A stretch of 9,110 nt of DNA from Hyphomicrobiales bacterium (GTDB lineage Bacteria; Pseudomonadota; Alphaproteobacteria; Rhizobiales; Aestuariivirgaceae): assembly GCA_025362535.1 (NCBI GenBank), contig JANYGE010000057.1, positions 1 through 9,110 of the forward strand, read 5' to 3'. Each line of letters opens with the position of its first letter. Position 1 is the stretch's first letter. This document shows, piece after piece, positions 1 through 5,309 of the stretch. The notes beneath the pieces were generated by a model, which saw only the letters and a program-made list of their open reading frames with translations, did no database searches and was not told the DNA's origin. The position numbers and the translations under genes were made by a program.

Positions 1-1146
1 CTCTTGTGGCTGCTTTTGGCTGTCGCTGTTCTTGGATTAATCTTCGGCTATTTGGCTCTCGCTTATTTTATTGCGGGCAAAATATTGGATACGGTTTTGA
101 TTGTCTTGATGATGGTGATGATCCATCATTTGATTGATGCGCTGGCCGACACGCTGCAAAACCCTGCTTCGGTGTTGGGGCAAAAGTTGCGTGGGCTCAC
201 TTCAATTGGGGATCGCGGCATTGGTCGGCTTTCTCTGACGTTCCGCACATTGGCCGATATTCTGGTGGTGGTGCTGGGCATCCCATGGTTGCTGGCCTTG
301 TGGACAGTAACTTGGGTTGATTTCCGCTCGTTTATTACAACGGCCTTGGTGGGGTTCCGGGTTGGCAGCGTAACGGTTTCGCCGTTTAATATCGTCAGTC
401 TCATTGGCATATTGGCGCTTGGCGTAATCCTAACCCGGTTTATTACGCGGTGGCTTGATCGGCGCATTCTCACGCAAACGCGTTTGAACAAGGGCGTGCA
501 AGATTCAGTGCGCACCGGAGCCAATTATATTGGGTATATTTTTGCTGCGGGTTTTGCTCTGAGTGCAGCCGGGTTCGACTTTTCTAACATCGCGATTATT
601 GCGGGTGCCTTGGGTGTGGGTATCGGTTTTGGTTTGCAGTCGATCGTCAATAATTTTGTTTCGGGTCTCATTCTGTTGGCGGAGCGCCCGATTCGTGTAG
701 GTGATTGGGTGGTGACGGGTGATGGGGAAGGCATTGTTAAAAAAATCAATGTGCGTTCAACTGAAATTGAAACCTTCGACAATTGCACCATCATTGTTCC
801 AAATTCCAATTTGATCACAAGTTCGGTTCGCAATTGGACTCATAATGACACGCTAGGGCGGTTTCTCGTGAATGTCGGCGTTGCCCATGGATCGGATGCC
901 GATGGTGTTTTCCGTTGCCTCACCGAAGTGGTAAATTCCCACAGCAAGGTATTGCGCTATCCACCTGCACTTGTGCAGCTGGCACGGTTTTCTGCTTATG
1001 CCACAGAGTTTGAAATTCGTGGCCATGTGGCAGATGTATTTGAGGCGGCACAAGTTGCGAGTGATTTGCGTTTTGCTATTTCCAAGGCTTTCCATGATAA
1101 GGGCATCATCATTCCCTCTAATTTTGAAAATCCGGTACGCAAATGA
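1..1146 (+). CDS. MscS-family mechanosensitive ion channel, C-terminal part (5' partial)
   Basis: This encodes an inner-membrane channel that opens under membrane tension to release solutes on osmotic downshock. The frame is open through the left edge (CTC precedes the first possible TTG start at 4), so the true start lies outside the window. Numbering from base 4, hydrophobic segments lie near residues 2-40, 80-105 and 125-147, then 172-190 and 195-224. The last is the pore helix, with the Gly/Ala-rich stretch GALGVGIGFGLQSIVNNF typical of TM3. The MscS beta domain follows (ERPIRVGDWV, then IETFDNCTIIVPNSNLI), and then a C-terminal alpha/beta domain. The visible 380 residues resemble the C-terminal half of long alphaproteobacterial DUF3772-type channels, which are usually well over 700 residues; that comparison is from memory. 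The end ([13 protein letters not shown]) departs from the IPFPQ-type ending common in this group. The stop overlaps the next start as ATGA, so co-translation with the thioesterase is likely. Confidence 0.93.
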   Translation, partial: LLWLLLAVAVLGLIFGYLALAYFIAGKILDTVLIVLMMVMIHHLIDALADTLQNPASVLGQKLRGLTSIGDRGIGRLSLTFRTLADILVVVLGIPWLLALWTVTWVDFRSFITTALVGFRVGSVTVSPFNIVSLIGILALGVILTRFITRWLDRRILTQTRLNKGVQDSVRTGANYIGYIFAAGFALSAAGFDFSNIAIIAGALGVGIGFGLQSIVNNFVSGLILLAERPIRVGDWVVTGDGEGIVKKINVRSTEIETFDNCTIIVPNSNLITSSVRNWTHNDTLGRFLVNVGVAHGSDADGVFRCLTEVVNSHSKVLRYPPALVQLARFSAYATEFEIRGHVADVFEAAQVASDLRFAISKAFHDKGIIIPSNFENPVRK

Positions 1147-1616
1147 TCGAAGACTATAATGCTCAGGCCAAAGCCGTGAACGAAGATTTCAAGGCGCTCA
1201 CTGGTTTGGAATTTTTACGCAAAACCATGCAAAGCAAAAATCAATCGCCTATGGCTCACCTCATGAATCTGCGGGTGATCACGGCGCAGGATGGAATGGC
1301 GCAAATTCAGGGCGAACCATCGGAAAAATTTTATAACCCAATGATGCGGGTGCATGGTGGTTTTATTGCTACATTGATTGACTCTGCATTGGGCTGTGCT
1401 GTTCTTACCAAGATGTCGGCGGGGGTTGGTGTGGGCACTGTGTCTCTCAGTGTGAATTTTGTGCGTAAAATTGAAGTTGCGACGGGTTCGCTGGTGGCAT
1501 CTGGCACAGTGCTTCATGCAGGGCGCACAATGCTCACTGCAGAATGCAAAGTTGCAGATGCTGCGGGGGTGCTTTATGCCCATGGCACTGGCACTTTTCT
1601 GGTTTACCCAAAATGA
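1143..1616 (+). CDS. PaaI/hotdog-fold acyl-CoA thioesterase
   Basis: This is a 157-residue hotdog-fold protein of the PaaI/YbgC-like thioesterase group, which hydrolyses acyl-CoA or aryl-CoA thioesters in the cytoplasm. The diagnostic stretch is present: N65, then H71-G72-G73, then D80 in a helix ([17 protein letters not shown]). In this family the HGG loop and the Asp bind and activate the thioester. Later strands carry the usual VNFVRKI and [13 protein letters not shown] segments. Length is close to the family norm, with about 35 extra N-terminal residues before the hotdog core. The ATG at 1143 overlaps the channel stop (ATGA) and has no good Shine-Dalgarno, which fits translational coupling. 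Its own stop overlaps the kdsA start in the same way. The substrate cannot be read from the sequence. Lying between a channel and KdsA, it may have a housekeeping or envelope-lipid role, but that is inference. Confidence 0.9.
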   Translation: MIEDYNAQAKAVNEDFKALTGLEFLRKTMQSKNQSPMAHLMNLRVITAQDGMAQIQGEPSEKFYNPMMRVHGGFIATLIDSALGCAVLTKMSAGVGVGTVSLSVNFVRKIEVATGSLVASGTVLHAGRTMLTAECKVADAAGVLYAHGTGTFLVYPK

Positions 1617-2440
1617 AACCCAATTCATCAGTTCGCCTTGGCGACGTTACATTTTCGAATAGCGCAGCATTCTCGCTGATCGCAGGCCCTTGCCAAATGG
1701 AAAGCCGTGATCATGCTTTCATGATGGCTGAAAGCCTGCAATCTATGTGCAGGAAGCTCGGCATAGGCCTTGTTTATAAGTCGTCGTTTGACAAAGCCAA
1801 TCGCACCAGCATTTCTGGCAAGCGCGGTATGGGGCTTGAAAAATCACTGGCGGTGTTTGCCGAATTGAAAAGCAAACTTAAATTGCCGATCATTACCGAT
1901 GTTCATGAAATTAGCCAATGCGCCGAAGTTGCTTCAGTTGTTGATATTCTGCAAATTCCGGCTTTCCTGTGCCGGCAAACTGATCTGCTGATTGCCGCTG
2001 CTAAAACTGGCAAAGTGGTGAATGTGAAGAAGGGCCAGTTTTTAGCACCTTGGGATATGAAGAATGTGGTGGCGAAGCTCACTGATTCAGGCAATCCCAA
2101 TGTGTTGCTCACAGAACGTGGTGCAAGTTTTGGCTATAACACATTGGTCTCCGATATGCGGGCTCTGCCGATTATGGCGGAAACAGGTGCTCCGGTTATT
2201 TTTGATGCCACCCATTCGGTTCAGCAGCCCGGAGGGCAGGGCGCATCAACCGGGGGAGACCGCCGCATGGTGCCCGTGCTGGCGCGCGCGGCTGTTGCTG
2301 TTGGAGTGGCGGGTGTGTTTATTGAAACCCATCAAGACCCTGATAATTCACCCTCAGATGGACCCAATATGGTGCCGCTCAATGAGATGGAAAATCTGCT
2401 CATTAAGCTCATGGCACTGGACCGGATCGCCAAAGGCTAA
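1613..2440 (+). CDS. kdsA: 3-deoxy-8-phosphooctulonate synthase (KDO8P synthase), metal-dependent class
   Basis: This enzyme condenses phosphoenolpyruvate with arabinose-5-phosphate to give KDO-8-phosphate, the committed step to the KDO of lipopolysaccharide. The 275-residue product has family motifs throughout: IAGPCQMES (23-31), [12 protein letters not shown] (56-67), TDVHE (95-99), [12 protein letters not shown] (115-126), [12 protein letters not shown] (137-148), [11 protein letters not shown] (165-175), DATHSVQ (198-204) and [16 protein letters not shown] (237-252). C27, H201, E238 and D249 match the metal ligands C11, H185, E222 and D233 of the Aquifex enzyme at a constant offset of 16, so this is the metal-dependent class; E. 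coli-type enzymes have Asn at the Cys position. The start at 1613 is chosen because it overlaps the thioesterase stop (ATGA) and gives normal length. An in-frame ATG at 1544 would add 23 unrelated residues. It ends convergently, with a 4-base overlap, into the transporter gene. Confidence 0.97.
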   Translation: MKPNSSVRLGDVTFSNSAAFSLIAGPCQMESRDHAFMMAESLQSMCRKLGIGLVYKSSFDKANRTSISGKRGMGLEKSLAVFAELKSKLKLPIITDVHEISQCAEVASVVDILQIPAFLCRQTDLLIAAAKTGKVVNVKKGQFLAPWDMKNVVAKLTDSGNPNVLLTERGASFGYNTLVSDMRALPIMAETGAPVIFDATHSVQQPGGQGASTGGDRRMVPVLARAAVAVGVAGVFIETHQDPDNSPSDGPNMVPLNEMENLLIKLMALDRIAKG

Positions 2441-3306
2441 TTGGCCAGTTTTTTCTCACGCAGGAAAATATAGAGCCCTGATCCGATAATAAGTGCGGCA
2501 CCCACCAAGGTGGAGATTTGTGGAACATCGCCCCAGATCAGGAAGCCCATGCTGGTTGCCCAAATGAGGGAGCTATAGGAAAATGGAGCAACCACAGAAG
2601 CTGGGGCTGATTGAAAAGCTTTGATCAGGAAGAGGTGGCCGAGGCAACCAATGAATCCACTTGAGATCAGCAATAGCCAGCCTTTCATATCGGGCATGCT
2701 CCAATGAAAAGGCAGGAGGAAGCTGGTGACCAATGCCCCTGCAGCAGCGGTGAAAAGCAATGATGTATAAGGTGAATCGAGCCTGAGGCGGCGTGTGGTG
2801 ATTTGATAGCTGGCATTGGCAAGTGCCGCGGCGAGCAAGAACAGGGCTCCTTGGTTTAGGCCGCTCAATCCAGTCTCCCATACGCGCATCACAATTATGG
2901 CGCCGATAAAACCAAGCACAATACCGGCCCAGCGCCTGATGCCAACATGCTCACCCAGCACCACAATGGAAAGAAGTGTAACGAGGATGGGGCTCATAAA
3001 CATAATTGTGGTTGCAGTGGCCAAAGGCACTTGGCTTATGCCAGCGTTAAAAAGCCCCGTCGTCGTCATGAGGAAGACCGAGCGCAACAGCTGCACGCGC
3101 GGCATGTGGCTTACGGCCAGTTGCGGCAAATCTCTGCCGCAGATGAGTGCTGCAAAGATTGAAGCAAAGAAAAATCGCGCCCAAGTTACTTCAACCAGTG
3201 AATAGGTTTGCAAACTATATTTCATCGTCGCATCTAAAGCGATGAAAGCCACCATGGTGGCCAGCATCCACATAATGCCAACGCTGCGATTTTCGGCTAT
3301 TAGCAA
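2437..3306 (-). CDS. DMT-superfamily (EamA) transporter
   Basis: This encodes an inner-membrane protein of 289 residues, about 10 transmembrane helices arranged as two EamA repeats (roughly residues 10-145 and 150-283). This is the standard size and layout of drug/metabolite transporters. Typical EamA features are visible: the R44-containing helix after VEVTWARFF, the GEH loop after the fourth helix of repeat one ([25 protein letters not shown]), and the matching [23 protein letters not shown] near the end. The family exports or imports small polar metabolites, amino acids, sugars or drugs; substrate and direction cannot be inferred. The start is a TTG only 5 bases after the oxygenase stop. 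In-frame ATGs at 3273 and 3267 would trim the tail to the first helix and remain possible. It is the last gene of the minus-strand cassette, and its stop overlaps the end of kdsA. Confidence 0.9.
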   Translation of the reverse strand: MLIAENRSVGIMWMLATMVAFIALDATMKYSLQTYSLVEVTWARFFFASIFAALICGRDLPQLAVSHMPRVQLLRSVFLMTTTGLFNAGISQVPLATATTIMFMSPILVTLLSIVVLGEHVGIRRWAGIVLGFIGAIIVMRVWETGLSGLNQGALFLLAAALANASYQITTRRLRLDSPYTSLLFTAAAGALVTSFLLPFHWSMPDMKGWLLLISSGFIGCLGHLFLIKAFQSAPASVVAPFSYSSLIWATSMGFLIWGDVPQISTLVGAALIIGSGLYIFLREKKLAN

Positions 3307-3311
3307 AGGTC

Positions 3312-4112
3312 TTATCCCAAGAGCGGAAATTCTGGTGCGTTCATAACGTCGCCATGTTGCAAGGTCACACCGCGAAATGGTGGGGAGGTAATCACACCTT
3401 CGCGCCGCGCAAAGCGGATATCATCCCCAAGCAAGCGCAACGAGAAAGCCCGGCGCTGGCTATTGGCGCTATTATTGGCCGGAGCACCATGGAGAGTTTT
3501 GAAGTTAAATGCCACGGCATCGCCAGGCTCTAAATCCCAGCCCAAAATATTGTAGGATGCGCGATTGCCATTGATGTCTGGAACAGGCTCCAATCCATCA
3601 TTCTCATTCAAGGGTGTTTTGTTAAATCTTTCGGGGCGGAAATATTTGCCCCAAGCTTGTGAACCTGCCACAAATTCCAAAGTGCGTTCGCGTGGGACAA
3701 TATCAAGAGGCAGCCACAGGCTAACCGTCTGATCACCATCGACACAATAATAGGGTTGGTCTTGATGCCACGGTGTTGCCACGTCGGCGCTGGCTTCCTT
3801 TACCAAAACATGCTCGTGAAACAGCCGAACAGAATGGCTGCCCATCAATTGCCGGCCAATTGAGGCCGCATCAGAATTGAAAATAAAATTGCGATATTCT
3901 GGAATACGGTCCCAATTGCAATAATCACCAAAGAAACGACCAGCACCATTTTCGCCTGTGTAAATTTTAACATCAGCGCTTGGTTCGGCCATATTGCGCG
4001 CAATGCCAGCCCGCAAAATTTCCACCCACTCCTTAAAGGCACCTCTGATGACGCAGGCACCATCGCGATTGAAGGCAGCGATTGTATCTTGTGGCACGAT
4101 GAATGTTTTCAA
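3312..4112 (-). CDS. Phytanoyl-CoA dioxygenase (PhyH) family Fe(II)/2-oxoglutarate oxygenase
   Basis: This is a 266-residue cytoplasmic oxygenase of the PhyH family. These non-haem iron enzymes usually couple 2-oxoglutarate decarboxylation to hydroxylation of a small substrate. The iron triad is visible as H116 and D118 in TPWHQDQPYY and H208 in FKTLHGAPAN. R221 or R226 in QRRAFSLRLLGDD is the likely 2-oxoglutarate anchor. The N-terminus (FNRDGACVIRGAF) matches the usual start of the fold, so the TTG start at 4112 is preferred over the next Met (M41), which would delete part of the domain. That TTG overlaps the dehydrogenase stop as TTGA, indicating translational coupling. Bacterial relatives act on very different molecules, including ectoine, phosphonates, acyl-CoA and secondary metabolites, so the substrate is open. 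The tail (about residues 240-266) is short and lacks other motifs. Family call is firm; function is not. Confidence 0.92.
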   Translation of the reverse strand: MKTFIVPQDTIAAFNRDGACVIRGAFKEWVEILRAGIARNMAEPSADVKIYTGENGAGRFFGDYCNWDRIPEYRNFIFNSDAASIGRQLMGSHSVRLFHEHVLVKEASADVATPWHQDQPYYCVDGDQTVSLWLPLDIVPRERTLEFVAGSQAWGKYFRPERFNKTPLNENDGLEPVPDINGNRASYNILGWDLEPGDAVAFNFKTLHGAPANNSANSQRRAFSLRLLGDDIRFARREGVITSPPFRGVTLQHGDVMNAPEFPLLG

Positions 4113-5089
4113 TTTAGTTTCCCTTGTAACTGATCCGCAATATGGATTCGGATAATATCTTCGAAACTGGCATCAGCAACAAAACCAAGTTCGATTGCGC
4201 GCTTTGTATTAAAGTTTTGTGGCCAGCCCGCGACAATTTTTTGGATGGTGGGATCAGCTTCGCGGCGGATGAGTTTTGCTGCTGCTGGTCCTGCAACCTT
4301 GATCAAAGCTGAGATTTGCTCGGCTACGGTGCAAGAGAGACCAGGCATGCTAATGGCCCGCCTCGCCCCAAGTCTTGCCGTATCCAATTCTGCGCCGTGG
4401 ATCAGCATGTTCACGGCTGCGCGTGGCGAGGCATGCCAATGACGAACACTATCATCAACGGGCAACACAGCTTCTAGCCCCACCAGGGGCTCGCGGATAA
4501 TATTGGAGAAAAAGCCAGAGGCTGCCTTATTGGGTTTCCCAGGGCGCACACAAACGGTGGGCATCCGCATGGAAATGCCATCCAGCATTCCGCGCCTGCT
4601 ATAATCAGAGATCAATAATTCACAGATGGCTTTCTGTGTGCCGTAGCTGGTGAGGGGAGCAGATAGAAATTCATCGTCAATTGCTGGTGGAAATGGCGTC
4701 CCGAATACAGCGATAGATGATGTGAAAATAAGCTTTGGCTTATAGTCTGGCCCTTGCAAACGAATGGCTTCGAGCAAATGCCGTGTGCCATCAAGATTGA
4801 TGCGGTAACCTTTTTCAAAATCAGCTTCAGCCTCGCCAGAGACAATGGCTGCGAGATGAAAAATAACATCTGGTCGATCTTTGATCGCGGCTGACGCTTG
4901 GCCTTCAGCCGCCATATCTGACATTATTGTTTCAATGGGAAAATCTGAATGTGGTGGAGGTGGTGGCAAAACCACATCATGGCGCGTGATTTTCGCAATT
5001 GGTGATTCGTTAAGTGTTCCGCGAGTGGCCAATTTTTGGATAAGCTGGCCACCCAACATGCCGCCTGCGCCGATAACTAAAATTTTCAT
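4109..5089 (-). CDS. denD: DenD-like NAD-dependent D-erythronate dehydrogenase / extended SDR epimerase family
   Basis: This is a 326-residue extended short-chain dehydrogenase with a Rossmann fold. The nucleotide motif GAGGMLG is at residues 7-13, the catalytic Ser at S124/S125 (FTSSIAVFG), and the Tyr/Lys pair is Y149 and K153 (SYGTQKAICELL). The middle and C-terminal stretches (MRMPTVCVRPGKPNKAASGF, IIREPLVGLEAVLPVDD, then SPRAAVNMLIHGAEL and SMPGLSCTV) strongly recall DenD. DenD oxidises D-erythronate to 2-oxo-tetronate as the first step of tetronate use. That match is from memory, so substrate is tentative; a nucleotide-sugar epimerase is less likely. The ATG at 5089 starts directly at the Rossmann strand. 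No OtnK, OtnC or OtnI partners follow; instead the gene overlaps a PhyH oxygenase. A run of five prolines at residues 42-46 may slow translation. It is the first gene of the minus-strand cassette. Confidence 0.8.
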   Translation of the reverse strand: MKILVIGAGGMLGGQLIQKLATRGTLNESPIAKITRHDVVLPPPPPHSDFPIETIMSDMAAEGQASAAIKDRPDVIFHLAAIVSGEAEADFEKGYRINLDGTRHLLEAIRLQGPDYKPKLIFTSSIAVFGTPFPPAIDDEFLSAPLTSYGTQKAICELLISDYSRRGMLDGISMRMPTVCVRPGKPNKAASGFFSNIIREPLVGLEAVLPVDDSVRHWHASPRAAVNMLIHGAELDTARLGARRAISMPGLSCTVAEQISALIKVAGPAAAKLIRREADPTIQKIVAGWPQNFNTKRAIELGFVADASFEDIIRIHIADQLQGKLN

Positions 5090-5110
5090 AGATGTCTCAA
5101 TTTTTCGAAT

Positions 5111-5126
5111 TGTTTATTTATAAACA
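5111..5126. promoter_or_regulatory. Perfect 7-bp inverted repeat upstream of the dehydrogenase gene, candidate operator
   Basis: TGTTTAT and ATAAACA are separated by two bases, giving a perfect 16-base palindromic site centred about 29 bases upstream of the dehydrogenase ATG. On the minus strand it contains TATAAA, so it could overlap a -10 element. Short AT-rich palindromes of this kind are typical regulator sites, but no regulator gene lies in the window and chance occurrence in AT-rich sequence is possible. Confidence 0.35.
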
Positions 5127-5192
5127 CTAATTTTGCACTTATACCATAGGAAACCCCGCTGGTGAGTTTTTCCCAGATTCTGCCCTAGAATT

Positions 5193-5224
5193 TTATCTTA
5201 ACTAAAATTCAAGCAATTATCTTA
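5193..5224. repeat. Two direct repeats TTATCTTA, 24 bases apart, in the divergent intergenic region
   Basis: TTATCTTA occurs at 5193-5200 and 5217-5224. Each copy is followed within one or two bases by TAAAA. The pair lies 86 to 117 bases upstream of the protease start. Repeated sites at a fixed spacing in a 220-base divergent control region could be activator or repressor sites for the protease gene. The region is AT-rich, so this is only suggestive. No convincing -35/-10 pair was found nearby. Confidence 0.3.
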
Positions 5225-5293
5225 TTAAAACTGAAATACGCCTCCGGTTAGTTTTGGTATTGGGAAGAGAAGTGCGTTTGAGCTTAGCCAGAC

Positions 5294-5307
5294 GATAAAG
5301 GATAAAG
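5294..5307 (+). promoter_or_regulatory. Ribosome binding site of the RTX protease, formed by a tandem GATAAAG repeat
   Basis: The heptamer GATAAAG occurs twice in tandem. The junction creates AAAGGA at 5297-5302, seven bases before the ATG at 5310. The spacing is good for a Shine-Dalgarno element and supports the chosen start of the protease. Confidence 0.7.
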
Positions 5308-5309
5308 AC

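Noticed and set aside
1544..1612. Upstream in-frame ATG that would lengthen kdsA by 23 residues
   Set aside because: The extension overlaps the thioesterase gene, has no similarity to the family, and the ATGA overlap start at 1613 gives normal length.
1215..1628. Minus-strand open frame of 137 residues opposite the thioesterase gene
   Set aside because: It is His/Arg/Cys-rich with no family features, as expected for a shadow of the coding frame on the other strand.
2816..3205. Plus-strand open frame of 129 residues opposite the transporter gene
   Set aside because: It is the complement of a clearly conserved membrane protein gene and has no recognisable domain or start signal.
5165..5180. 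Possible stem near the middle of the divergent gap (CTGG ... CCAG)
   Set aside because: Only four base pairs with a long loop and no following T run; not distinguishable from chance.
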